From Strigamia acuminata (taxonomy: Eukaryota; Arthropoda; Chilopoda; Geophilomorpha; Linotaeniidae), in NCBI GenBank assembly GCA_949358305.1, contig OX442316.1, positions 11,656,001-11,720,000 of the forward strand: DNA of 64,000 nt. Reading direction: 5' to 3'. The notes under the pieces were generated by a model. It worked only from the letters and a program-made list of their open reading frames with translations. It ran no database searches and had not been told where the DNA came from. The translations under genes were made by a program, and so were the position numbers. Below are positions 32,976-45,501 of the stretch, in pieces (position 1 is the stretch's first letter; each line of letters begins with the position of its first letter).

Positions 32976-35900
32976 GAGCGTTACCCTTTATTGAATGCGC
33001 CTAGTGTTAAGTGAATTTAGCACTTGTAATCCACGTACATTTGTGGGTTCTCCTATCTACGCTATACGATACAATGTGAGGACAGCCTTACAGCGAATCG
33101 GCGTGGACTGAAGCGCGTTGTAACGAGAGCTAGTGTACTTTAGATTATTCAAGTGACAACAACACGCTTTGTCTTTCTAAACAATCTCCTCAAGTTCAGA
33201 ACGAGCTGAAGTCACAGTGGCCAACTTGACACCAGTCGGCGTCGTGGGAGTATAAGCAATCAGATGGAAGATACTAGGAAGCAATTTTGGGATTTGTTGT
33301 CGTTGTTGGCTTGATTTTTTCTTCTTTTTTTACGTTTAAGTGCTTTAAAGAACAAATTGTTTTGGTTTTACTGTTATAGTGACCACACTAAAACCATTGG
33401 AAGACCATATTTGGGTTTATAAAGAAGTAAAAAGCAAATTAAAGGATGGTAAAAGTTGAGAATAGTTTTCTTTTTTACCGATGGCTAGGGAGGAAATAAA
33501 TTTTAATTGAGCGTTTAGTGCTTGACGTTGAATGAAAAAGCAGTTTTAGAAAAAGATTTTTCTATTTGCTCACGCTTTCGTGAAGAAAGGAGAAATAAAT
33601 CGCTGGTGCAACTAGATGCACATATTTCATTTTGCAGGCTTAATGTTCCCTTTTCCTTTCCATTTAGGATGACTGGGAGTAGTTTGCAAGGATCCTGGTA
33701 TAAACAACTTTAGGAAATGAGCTTCCCACTCGCAACAACAGGGGTCGTACGAGTTGGAGGATCTTTTATGGTACCTTAAAGATGGGATGGTGCGGATGGA
33801 AAAGAGAGGGAGCAAGAAAAAAATGATTGCTCAACACGGCACTCGTTTGGGTGTAATATAAAAGCGTACAAGTCATCAACTAAGCACGGGGCTAACGGTG
33901 ATAAAATTGCAAATGTTAAAGTTTATGGCCGTGAGATGGAAAGATTCGAATGTATGGTCGTGTTAAATTATTAATTTCGTCGTATTGTGGGGTCGATATT
34001 AAAGGTATTGTTTTTTCTGGAATAGAAAATAGGAAAATTTTGTTTACGCTTGGTATTTTTAGATATTTGTAGCTGCAACGGTAATAAAATAATTATATTT
34101 ATTTTGAGAAGAAAAATATTAGGTCTAGTGCTGTGTATTTGTGTTTGTTGTATATATAGATTTTGGTTATTGGATTAGCGAAAGGGAAGGAAAATCCTGT
34201 TATTGGAGTCGATGCAAAATTTTTACTTGATAATTTAATCAAATAGCGTAAGAAAGCCACCTAGTATCGGCGAGCAGCTTAATTAATGAGCTCAGTCAGC
34301 TGACAGCTTTTTCCACGGTTCGCTATGAGCGTTCTGTCGTTTCTAGGCGGGAGCGCAATAGTTGACGATGTTAGTGTCAATCATCGTTTCTTTCGCTGGG
34401 ATAATGGAGCAAACGCATATTTATGGCTGTACTGTAAAAGCATTAAATTTATTTTCTTAGAAAAACGTCCTTTTTGATAGATATAAAAAGAAAAAGGAAA
34501 AGTTTTGAAGCACTTGATTGATTGCTTGTTATTTTTAGTTCGTTTAACAACGAAGACAAGTTCGAAATAAAGTGGGAGAAGTGTTGTAGACGTTGGTCAG
34601 CATTTAAGGATCTAGATTTCCGGTCTTTTGACAAAGCAGTTAGTTTCCATTGCTTACTTGTTGGCCATGACCCACAAAACATTGAAGACTATTTTTAGAA
34701 TGCCACGCAGATGAGGTGGAAAGTGGAGTAGTGTTTTGTTTTGAAGTATTGAAACGTTGTAGGAATTTGTGGAATTTGGTTTATATTATACTGTAGGAGG
34801 ATTTGAATTATTTTACTCGCTAAGCAATGAACTGGCGGATGTTTAAGACACATTTGGTGTGAATTGAGCATTATCGTACTAATAAGAGTGATGTTTGCAG
34901 CGTAGTGATCGTAAATCATTATATTTGACGAAATGTGTTTGGTAAGGTCACTCAAGGCTTCGTGTTTACGACTTGTTGATAGTGCAGTTCGTAATTGATT
35001 ATTGCCGAAGGACTGGATATCCATGGATGTAACTGCAATTCCTATTTATCGAATTTTATCGTGGAATCTCGATTGCTTTTGACGCAAATCCTATGAGTTG
35101 TGGGGGTGGGGGCGAGTAGAAAAATGTCTCAATTGATTTCGTTTAGAATGGCCAGATGCAGAAAGAGATGAAGCCCACATCACATTTGCTGCTGTTGACA
35201 ACATAAAAACACGACAAAAAGAAACTGCCCATAGAAATATTACAGTGCAGAGAAGAATTCGTGGGAAAGAAATGGATTTCTAAGTATTCCATTATCGCAT
35301 AAAAGTTTTTTTTGCTCTATTTTTATGTGTAGTAACATACGGTACCGGTCTGTGACAAGAAATATTGTAACTTAATTCTTGTCAAATAAGTGTCTGTAAT
35401 AATGTAGGTTTGATTGATCATATGCAGAAATGTTTTAGTTACCTTTATCTGCTCATCAAGGAAGAATAATTGACAGGTGAATGATTAAGTGACTGAGTAG
35501 TTTAATGACTATACTTTAGGGCCTTTTAAATACATGCTTCAAGAAGTGCTTCATCATCATCATCGTCGTCAGAGGTAATTTTATTAGGCCAGACATGTTT
35601 TAAAATAACGGTTATTTGCAATTAGAGTGGAAAATTAAGATGATTCAGCTTACACACGATGATTGTTATTATTAAGGATTGGCGCTGTGGATAAACAAAC
35701 CGCAAAAGTTTATTGCGTACTTTGAAAAGTCTGAACTAGAAAAACGGGTAGAAATAGAGAAAATTAGGTCGTTGATTAGAAGTAACATATTGGCACATTG
35801 CAACAAGGCTACTCTCATTAGATAATTCACCTGCAATGTTAGTTTTCCTGCACGACATGGGCTCATTAGGTAGATCTCGTGTCGTCTCTCTTTCTTTCAC

Positions 35901-36090
35901 AGTCTTAACAACAGGAACATGGATTTTGTTTTTACTTTTTGAATCGTGCAAATGATCTCATTGGGTTTGTCATCGTTGGGTGAAGGATGATGTAATACGA
36001 GAGAAAAAAGTTTTTTTGTGGAAAAAAGATACGCAAAAATTGTGTGACGATGGAGAAAAAAAGAAAAAGCTTTTGTGTCGTTGGCTTTCC

Positions 36091-36147
36091 AATGGGATTG
36101 CTCTTTTGAGAAAAGGTTGTTTGTGTAGTGGTGGATTTCAAGGAGGA
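36091..36147 (+). repeat. Dispersed direct repeat, copy 1
   Basis: Shares AATGGGATT, GTTGTTTGTG and AGTGGTGGATTTCAAGGAGGA with 36874-36935, in the same order and orientation. Confidence 0.65.
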
Positions 36148-36873
36148 GCCAACTACTATACTGTTGTGTGCTGAGTGTCAGCTCCCATCTCTGGGGAATT
36201 TGTTGTGAAAAGCGGAATCTATTTGCTTGGCTGCACTTTAGGATAGCAAACATTTCTGTGTACTCGCGTTTATTTTACAAGGTCATTTTAGCATTTTGTT
36301 TCATTAGTTGAAAATGCTGAATTCGAAAATACTTTTGACGTAAAAAAAAAATTGGAAAATGCACGCGTTAGAAATAAAAGAGAGATTTTCCTTCGGTTTA
36401 GTTGCGAGTGGGTTTAGTTTGTAATGTTTTAAATTGTTGTCGGTGGTAATTTATGGAGGTGTTTGTTCCAAAGAGTTGGGGTTGGGTTGGAGAAGTAGTC
36501 GCAAATTGAATACGTCTTTTTCCAATGACGGGACTAATAAATTATGGTCACGAATCACGTTGCTGTAGAACGAGTTGTTTAATTTGAAGTGATTGTCGTT
36601 GTTGATTGCCTATATATTTTCGGTGGACGACTTTGCAGGGCATTATACGCGCGAAAAGTTTCATGGATTTAACATTTAATTAAGTAAACAAGAGCCGAGG
36701 TTAAAGCTTTTTCGACCAAGAAATGAAAACTTCTGAATAATTTCTCTTGTTTAACTCTTAAATATTTCACAAATTATAAGGATTTTTTTTAGTTTTATTG
36801 CGATTAAATTAAATATGGCAAACAGTGGGAGTTGTGGCTTGAACTGCGGGACTTGCGTTGACATGCTCGGACG

Positions 36874-36935
36874 AATGGGATTGGCTCTTTTGTAAGAGTA
36901 AATGTTGTTTGTGAAGTGGTGGATTTCAAGGAGGA
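36874..36935 (+). repeat. Dispersed direct repeat, copy 2
   Basis: Partner of 36091-36147, about 780 bp downstream, with a few indels. Confidence 0.65.
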
Positions 36936-37362
36936 ATTAGCGCACTTTTATTCTCAGGTGATGCACATTATGCGGGCAGAAATGTGATACGTATGTATGG
37001 ATTCAAGTAGGTATTGCCATTAAATGATGGGAGAATTTCGGAAGTGCTCGGCTCAAATGAAGATTATGAGATCATATGGCGTCTGGAGTGAGTTTCAGAT
37101 TTCTAATTACCATCAATCAATATCACTTCAACAATGGCATCTGTTCTGGTGTCACATTTCTTTTGAATTTTGGCATTAAATGTGTGATGTGTGATGTGTG
37201 GGTCATCGATAATCGGTATCGGCAATATTGTAAAATTTGGATATCGGCCAAAGTTTAGTTAAAAGTTTTTCTTTTTTGTAGAACTTTGATTCTTAAATCA
37301 AAATAGACATCTGGACTTTATTTTTAGACTGTAGAGAAGTTTTTTTCCTGCAAGTGTGTTTT

Positions 37363-37384
37363 TCTCTCTCTCGCTCTCTCTCTT
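37363..37384 (+). repeat. (CT)n microsatellite
   Basis: About 22 bp of CT units with one CG interruption. Confidence 0.75.
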
Positions 37385-40300
37385 TGGAATTAACGGTGCC
37401 AAATTTCGACTGCTAGGAAGTTGGACTATTGGTTTAGTGAAATGTAATCAGTTTTCTGTTCTCACTTCAAATTCGTGGCGATGATGATCAATATGTTGAG
37501 AGCGGATGCAGTACCTATTGAAGGAGACAGGAAGACACTCTATTCCACTTCTTTGATTGCCATCGGGCTGCTAAGATGGTTTGCCAATCGTTCAACTTGA
37601 CTTCACTAACAGCCTCTTCTTGTTATTTGATAGGAGGAAAATCGGCCTTATAGCAAAACACCATTGAAAGCTGCTGCTTGCTCGAAAATTGGGCCTTTTT
37701 GGGGGTGTGAAGGGGTGAGGGAGGAGAAGAAGCTTATTTTGCTTTGATTCAGATTTGAGAAAACCATTTGAAAAAAAAAAGTTCTGAGTAGACATTTGTT
37801 TTTTATTTCGGGAAAAAAAAAATTAAATTATAATTGATCATCACAAATGAAGTAGTTATTTGCATTGGAAATCGATGAAATACCATTTGAGCTCGTTTAG
37901 GTGTTTTGTGAGGGATTTTGTAAATCGATTGAAAGGATTCCATCTCTGGAAAGAAAATTTGATTTTACTTTTTATTTTTTTATTAATATTTTTTTTTATT
38001 ATTAATATTTTTCTTTTTTTGTCGTTTGGAATTTCGACCGGAAAACAGGTACAGTATTTGAAATCAAATTTTCTTTTCTTTATAAGCAATTAATGAGATA
38101 TCCTGTTTTTCTTCTTGGTAACTGAGATAACCTTGTCCAAATTAATTCCGTGTTAATTCAATTGTACGAGAAAATTTGATTTTCGTGCGAAAATAAACAA
38201 ACAAGAAAAACTTATTAGTTGCTGGGCAGACAGTAACTTTAATGATATCACACCATTGAGATTTAATTATTTTTAATTTTTTTTTAAATAATGACAAGAA
38301 TTAGCTACTGAAAATGCATTTCTGTAGCAGAAATGTATACCGATTAACAGAGTGGAAAGACACGCAAACAACCAGCAATGATTTATGGAGTAAAATGCAA
38401 TTAACTACGGTATATACTCTGTTTCCAAACGAAGCTATATAAATTACAATTGGCTACAGACCTCTAACGACTGTTCTAAATTTGAAGACAAAAAAATAGT
38501 CAGACGCACTTTTTGTAATTTATTTTTAAAAAGTATAAAAAGAAATGGACAGAAAACTGTTCCTGGCACTTGAGTTTAATGGACTACATGGTGTAGAATC
38601 AGTTTGTGAATTGATTTTCTATAAGTTGCAGAGGCACATGAATAAGTGCGACTTCATCACGTGTGCAAGGGTATATTTGTAGAGTAAATTTTAGATTGCA
38701 ATTGAAGTTGAAAGAGTTTATTTTATTTTTATATGATGGCAGTGAAATAAGAGGAGATTGTGAAGATTAATTATATATTGAATGTTCTCGTAAATCGTCG
38801 TTCTTTTTGTGACGATTTACGAGGTGTTTGACTTTCTTTTGTTTAATCAAATGGAAAAGGTAAAGGGATTTGGTTTCACTTCACTTCACTTTTAATTAAG
38901 TTAATTTTAAATTTTAATTAAGGGAAAGTAAATGAGAGAGAAGTCGAGAGTCAGTTTTATGCTCGCTTGGATCGCGCTAAAATTGAAATGAGTTTGGATT
39001 TGCAGTTAAAAGTCAATGCAAATGTAATAATGATTAAAAAAAAACAGTAGCTGCATTTGGGTGCCAGGTGGGGGTGCTACCATTAGGTCGACAAACACGA
39101 CTGTCGGAATGGGATAATTTGTTTCAACCTTACTTTGGCTGTTGATGGGATCCGGCTAACCGAAATCAATTTAATTCCGTGGCGGGCTAACCTTATTCTA
39201 ACCGTGGTTTTATCAACGTAAAAAACAACTAAAAAACAGACTAACTTCAGGGCTTGTCGACCTACTGACAATCGACCTGATGCAATTGACCTGGTGAGAG
39301 GGTCATGGTAATTTGTCGACCTAATGACAGTAGACTTAATGCTGCGTTCTCTGCCAGGTTTATCTTGGCAGTTTTTTTATATTGAAGATGAGGGTGAAAA
39401 TTTTCTATTTTTGAAGAAAAGTTGTGCTCAAGAAGTAGTATCGAGAGTTTTTGTGTACACTTTGTGGAAAAGTTGACGTTTTTGGTGCGATAAAAAATTT
39501 GCATCTACAGTATGATAATCTAATTGTAATTAAAAGAAGTCAATTTTTGTTTGTTCTATTCAATCAACATTGGCAGCTTGTGGTATTTTTCGTCATCAGT
39601 TAGAACTACAATGCCACAGATACATACCGGTACGTTCATACCGTAGATGGAATTTAATAATAATGGAATTTAATAATAATCACGATTAATTAAGTCTGTG
39701 CATTTTAAGCCTTACGGGTCTATTGTGTTTAATTTTAAATGTGTGATTTAATTTTACATTAATCTTATTATTGTCGATTTTAAGTACTGTATTTGCATTA
39801 CCAGCAGACAAATTCTAACGTAGTACCCCGATTAGTTACATGCAATTTAAGTGTATTTTGTGTGGTGTGGACACAAGACGGGTCCCAGAAAGTTGTCAGG
39901 TTTGCAGAATATCCAGGTGATAATCTCTAGTCTGAACAAATGCCGTATGTATGGATAGATAGAGTATGAAAAAAAATTTAAGCCTAATATACTGGTAAAT
40001 AACGACGGAAATTAGGAAACATCTGCGCAGAATGGGATACGCCGTATGAATTTGGCATCAAGATACCGGGTATGAAAGAACATGCGTGTTCAATAATTAA
40101 TTCAATAATTTTCGTATAATTAGATTTTAAATTTAATGTATAATGGCAATTTTTATCTGGCCACAAACTTTAATGTAGATTTACATTTCTGGTATTTTCC
40201 TATGACAGTATCATACTGTTGAGTTGATGCCAAGTCTTGCAGAAAACCAATGTTCATTAGTGGACTTTATCTCCTTTGGGGATTTGAGCAGTGAGACCAT

Positions 40301-41324
40301 GATGATACTAGCCTTGTCGTACTGATTACTTTTCTAATACATTGCTTTCTTCCATTCTTGTTTCCAAGGTGTAACAGGGGATATGTACACAGAGATAACG
40401 GGGTAACTTTTCCTTCATTTTCACCAAATTTTCACACAATTCTAACACGATGTGGAACAAAATATTCGGTTTTGAAACCAGTCACACACGTTGACTCGGG
40501 GCCTTTGACTGGTATAAGCTTAATCGCCATAATCGCGCCACTATTGTTAAAAGTATTGGCATATTGTCAAGCTTTTCAAGTTTTATGGCTTGAAATTTTG
40601 ATGGCTTGGTTCCGAACTAACAATTTATAGTTGGTCTGTTCGAAGTAGTCATAAAGTTTTATTGACGGATTTTGGTTGCGAGCGAAATTTATTCTTCTAT
40701 ACTGTGATGAATACCCAGGCGCTGATGACAAAGTTTAAGGATGGCAGTTTTACCTTTTTATTGGCCACTACTAGTTCGACCGTGAAATCTGCGTATGCGC
40801 AGGATGGATTAATTGTACACGGAGGAAGCAGTTTCAAACTTTGGTTTTATGATGGTCGTATTGTTTTGAATATTGGGCGGTAAATATATGGTTTAAGGCT
40901 CCAAGAAACACGAGCGAAGGGATTATCAATTGTTTGCATTATTTGTGTGTGGAAAAAGTGGTGAAATAGAAATATAATGTCAAATTTAATCAATTGAATA
41001 ATTGCTCGGTTTTTGTGCTGCAAAATCTCATTTGACAATTGCAACGATTTTATGACTGTGTGTTCAAATTATGGACATGGTACATCTGGTGTAACCTTGC
41101 AGTTAGAGGGGGATCTTTTGTGGTTCTATTACTCCTATTACAAGTAATTTTTGTGATAACGTTTTTTTTTTAAAGTTGAGAATTGCAATTTATTTATTTT
41201 ATTTTTATTTTATTTTTTTCTCTTTCACAGAAGTTTTGTTTTAATTACAGAATGGATTTAATTAGCAAAATGGATGTTTCTTTCAAAGATTTTATCATTT
41301 CCTTATTCTCTTTTTTGCTCTTAG

Positions 41325-41382
41325 GTGACTGGTTTTAGCAAAAATGGATAAAGGTCTTACCAACTACTTGTCCAGGTGCACG
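41325..41382 (+). other. Candidate small exon with start codon
   Basis: A strong acceptor (TTCTCTTTTTTGCTCTTAG, ending 41324) is followed 58 nt later by GTAAGT at 41383. Inside, ATG at 41344 reads MDKGLTNYLSRCT to the donor. It may be an alternative leader exon of Shaw gene 2 or of an unrecognised transcript. Only splice-like signals support it. Confidence 0.25.
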
Positions 41383-41499
41383 GTAAGTAATGAATTAAAA
41401 CTTTATAAAATCTATTTCTTAATGTTCTCAACACGTGACGCAATATAAAGAATTATTTAAAGAATATTTTTTCCTTTTCTTTTTTTCCCATAGTGTGTG

Positions 41500-41641
41500 C
41501 TTTTGGTCAATCCATCTCGGACCATCTTCAGCTTCTCCTTTCTCCTTATATACCTTTCCTAATACCTTGTTTACTCTAAAAAAAACAGAAAGAGAAGCTG
41601 AAGCAGAACCTGAAGATGGTCCGAGATGGATTGACCAAAAG
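41500..41641. repeat. Perfect 32-bp inverted repeat with 78-nt loop
   Basis: Arms 41500-41531 and 41610-41641 are exact reverse complements (core GGTCAATCCATCTCGGACCA). A nested pair AGAGAAGCTGAAG (41591-41603) also matches the left side at 41527 onward with one mismatch. It has no transposon-type ends. Confidence 0.85.
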
Positions 41642-42127
41642 AAAGGGGGTTATTATGGAGGAGAAAGGAAATGATGTGTAAAGAAAAAAGTATCGAACCA
41701 TCGAATCTTCAAAACTTTTTTTGCTGACATTTTTCTGCTGATTCAAAAATTTTGTTTTAACGAAAGAAGTTTTTATATGTAAGCTTATAATGGGTATTTC
41801 TTTATTTTTTGTTAGAGTGTAACTGTCACTTTCAAATAGTGTACACTGTGGACAAAAAAGAACTTCTCTTTCTTTAGTTTAGTTAGCTGTTTTAATTTTT
41901 TTGACATAGAACTACCTAAAGCGGAAGTAACAACAATAACAACAATGCCGTGATGGAAAACAATTCCCATTAAGAGATGGCGCTGGAACAATTTTACACT
42001 CCCCCCTTTTATGCGCCGAGCATGAGACGACAGGCGAACGCGAAGGAGTAGCCTGTTAACCAGTTCGTCGATCAGTCGAAATCAAAATAACAATAAAAAC
42101 CCAACAAACAATCTCCTCCGCACGTAG

Positions 42128-42160
42128 TTCAGAGGGGCACAGCTACTGTGTCCCTCTGAA
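42128..42160 (+). repeat. 14-bp hairpin with 5-nt loop
   Basis: TTCAGAGGGGCACA (42128-42141), loop GCTAC, then TGTGTCCCTCTGAA (42147-42160). The single mismatch becomes a G-U pair in plus-strand RNA, so the stem is complete only on that strand. It sits at the 3' side of a GC-richer patch starting near 42000. Confidence 0.6.
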
Positions 42161-42681
42161 TCCTCTTTTTATTAACCAGGTGACGTAAAAATCCATTGAC
42201 TTCAGACTTGGCCCGGTCTCTTGATCCTAGAAAATGTGGTCAACTGTGCGTGCCTTGACAACAGTATTAAAAAATAGACTGGGTTAATGAAGATGTCGTT
42301 AAATCTTGATAGTTCTTTATGCCTCCTTGTGGAAAAGCTTGCAACCAGCTGTACTGCAGGGATGTTTTTTTTTGTCCACGGGTGTATATGTTTGGTCAAG
42401 AGAACTGCTAGATCTAGGGCATCGAACCACTGGGAAACGTCATCTGGGAATGGGCTGAAGCGTCTGTGTCAGGTCTATAGGGTTTTGCAGTGTAGGAGAG
42501 GTGTTTATTGTAGGTAGAAAACTAACTTATTGAGCGCCTGTATTTTTTATTTTTTATTTTAATTTTATTTTTTACTATATATGGAGAATTTTATTGAGGT
42601 GTAGCAGTAATTATTCATTCCATCCAGCATGCAAAGGTAAATGCATTTATTTTGGAAATATCAACATAGTATACCAGTATG

Positions 42682-43320
42682 TTATGCATAGTTCACACTT
42701 GAACCACTTTTGTAGAAGTTGCAACTTTTAGAAACTTTAATTTACTGTATAGACGTTAAAAAGTGGGTGTTCTTATTAGTGGGTTTGCATTTATACTTGT
42801 AGCTAATAAACCATTACAGATAGAAACTTTTACTTTTTTTAAAAAGAAAGACAATACCAGTTTAATAATCTGACATAATTTTTAAATTTCCTTTCTGTAT
42901 TAAAGTAGATAATTTTGTGGTCGAAACAAAGGTCACGATCTTGTTTCCCCTCTAACCGAAGGAAACGAATCGCATTTATGTTCGTATTTCACGAACCGTT
43001 AGAGGTAGAAACATATGTACGGTACTTCTTTTTAAAAAGAAAGCTTGTTTCATTTTATATCTTTTGATTTATTGTATAAATTTTTTTATGCATTTAAAAG
43101 TAATTGATTTTAATGTTGAAAGTAGCTTTAAAAAGTTGGATTGTCATCCATCTTGTTTTGAATTTTTTCTAAAACCAGTCACGTGACAGAATGTTTTAGA
43201 GTTGTGACGTCAACGCCATTTTGTTCTGAGTTTTAGAAAACTAGAACAAGTGTAAACACAAGAGTTTCTAAAACTTGGATAGTTAAGTATAAAAATGGTT
43301 CAAGTCGATACTATGTATAA
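42682..43320. mobile_element. Diverged MITE with about 60-bp inverted ends
   Basis: The left end (TTATGCATAGT...ACTTGAACCAC...TTTTAGAAACT) matches the reverse complement of the right end (43256-43320) with several mismatches. A second inverted pair lies inside (42942-43010, around CCTCTAACC/GTTAGAGG). No clear target duplication. It contains a perfect CRE at 43205-43212. Confidence 0.5.
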
Positions 43321-44931
43321 TTTTCAATACTCCCATGTATCACAGGGAAGCAAATGCTACTTTGGTGCCTTCTTGTTTCATTATTTTTGCAGTTAAACTA
43401 ATTCAAGACACTTGTCTTTGAATGGTCATTTCCCAGGCCACAAATCCGCAGCAACAATCATCAGATTTTAACATCACAGCGAGAAAGCTTTTGTTCAATT
43501 CAATCAACCCTACCATTGACCCACACTCACCAAGGACGGCTCTTTATGACTGCTGAACTCTTTTGCTCACTGTATTGTGGATAAATTTTTGTGTCTTTTC
43601 TTTGTTTTGATGCTTCCAGCCAGTCAAGCCAGCTCTGTAGATCTGACATAAACATTTTTCGGGGTCTTACCAACAAATGATTCATGACCGTATATGGGCA
43701 TTAAAAATGGTGGGAAAAAAGTAATTACAAATTCTTTTTTAAAATTAAAGAAGCGCCAATATTAATTATTAAAGTTGCGAAACTTATAGGAAATCTTATT
43801 ACTTCCTTCTCAGTTGACAGTTCAATATACATTGCAGTTTTGAGGCTTTATTTATGTCTGTACATCACATTTTAAAAATTCCCGATTGAAATTTTATATC
43901 AGATAAATTTGTGCACAACTTAGGAACATATCCGGGCTGTAGGGAGTTGTTCTGTAGACCGGACTACATAGAGACCCCGTTTAAATGTCCTTTAACCTAG
44001 TTATGTCCGACCTACAGGCGGTTGAATGTTTGTATAATCAATGACTACAACAGCTTAAAGCTTTTTGTTGGTTCGGATTTTTTTTTGTTTTTGTTTTTTG
44101 TTTTGTTTTGTTAAATGGTGTTGTGGAATGTGTTTGAATAATGTTGAGTTGAGGTGGAACACCAAGGCTACTTCTTAAGGATAGTTGTTTATTGGAATTA
44201 GATTTTAGATCTGTTTATGGTCATTGTCGTTTTGGTTCTACTCCTTTAATCTTCGTCTTGCTTGTTTGTTTTCGTTTCTGGATTAGTTTTTTTTTCCTGA
44301 AAAAATAGCATCGATTTCAGTCGATTTGTAAGCCATTCTTGTTTTATTTTTTGTTCTACCTTTTGCGCAAGTACAGTTTCAGTTTGAAATCTGTATACGA
44401 CTGCCAAAAACTTAGCGCTCATTTTGCCTTTTATTTCAATCCCAGTATTATGTGTAGGAGTATACAATAGGAATGGAATGAGAAAGTTATGAGAGTATTT
44501 TTGACAAGTATCCAAAAGAAAAATTAGAGCCTATTTTTGGCATGTTTCTCTTTTGCTTTTCTTGCAACAAGGAAAAAAAAGAAAAGAAATAAAAATTGGT
44601 GGGTTTTGGACATGACTTTACATCATTTTCATTTAAATATTTTTACAATTGATAAAATTTATGTTTCTGTTTTTTAGCTTTTGGCTTATTTTAGTTGGTT
44701 TTTAGCTTTATTTCAATCATTTTAGCTGAGTGTAACCGGATTAAGCAGTGAAAACTGAGTGCTGAGTGATTTTAAGACCAACTGCAGAGTCTTCCTGCCC
44801 GTGTGCTAATGTAAATGTCTTGTTTATCTGCACTCAGGCGAAATTTAGCTGATTCTACGACTATGGATAATTTGTACGTTTTCTATGTAGATACCTAATT
44901 GAAAACAAACCCACAAACATTTTATTTTTAG

Positions 44932-45112
44932 CGGGCTTATTCGCAATGAACTTCGATCGTGGATGGCTAAACCTGCCTGGGAAATTAAAGCACTTGCAGA
45001 GCCTCTATTCCAATGGAACACAAACAGCGCGTCAAAGAAGATAAGCTCAATTGAAGCTGACTGCGGAGATCTTAAATCTAAATCAGAACAGACTGAAATT
45101 CATGAAATGTAA
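44932..45112 (+). other. Unassigned open segment with acceptor and stop
   Basis: Acceptor TTTTATTTTTAG ends at 44931. From 44933 an open frame runs to TAA at 45110-45112: GLIRNELRSWMAKPAWEIKA, then a stretch rich in S, K and E ending EIHEM. Composition is more protein-like than in neighbouring ORFs. I do not recognise it, and no upstream partner exon was found. It could be a terminal exon or a relic. Confidence 0.25.
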
Positions 45113-45309
45113 AGGATTTTTCGACTAAAATAGATTGTTTCGGATTTAGCTAGCGCATTAAGTTGAAGAAGGAAATTTCACATTAATGCGACAACCTTTT
45201 CTCGAGAACCAATATAGCGTAATTCTAAAAACAGCATTCAAGCGTGTTGATGATTCAAGACATAATAAAAAATGGACAAAAGTTTTATGCGGTAACGGAT
45301 CATTCGGCC

Positions 45310-45486
45310 TTAAGCCTTGTTCACACTTACGGATACGCTGCGGAATTGTTGCAGCTGGGGTTTGCTGTGATAGGAAATATTTCTATTTTTCCGCGCGATT
45401 TTTTTCCCGCAGCCAATCACAACTCATTGCAGCAACACCCGGATGGAACAATTCCGCAGTGTATCCGCAAGTGTGAACCAGGTTAA
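45310..45486. mobile_element. 169-bp MITE flanked by TTAA
   Basis: Inverted arms begin GCCTTGTTCACACTTACGGA at the left and match the complement of the right end (TCCGCAAGTGTGAACCAGG), extending about 40 bp each. TTAA lies at 45310-45313 and 45483-45486, the piggyBac-type target. The ORF that crosses it is a by-product. Confidence 0.7.
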
Positions 45487-45501
45487 ATCCAAATGTGCTA
45501 T

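Larger units (their letters stand above)
31514..41324. other. Long stretch without recognised genes
   Basis: About 9.8 kb, T- and G-rich on the plus strand, with many short ORFs none of which I recognise. Contents noted: an ACGAGA-rich inverted cluster (32786-32975), a duplicated 57-62 bp segment (36091-36147 and 36874-36935), (CT)n at 37363-37384, and a 13-bp perfect stem at 38787-38823. Most likely intron of a long transcript. Confidence 0.4.

Noticed and set aside
35897-36253. 118-codon minus-strand ORF
   Set aside because: Low-complexity Phe/Ser/Lys-rich translation of T- and A-rich DNA; no conserved motif.
45186-45486. 96-codon plus-strand ORF and overlapping 80-codon ORF
   Set aside because: They cross the inverted arms of the TTAA-flanked MITE and have no splice or family support.
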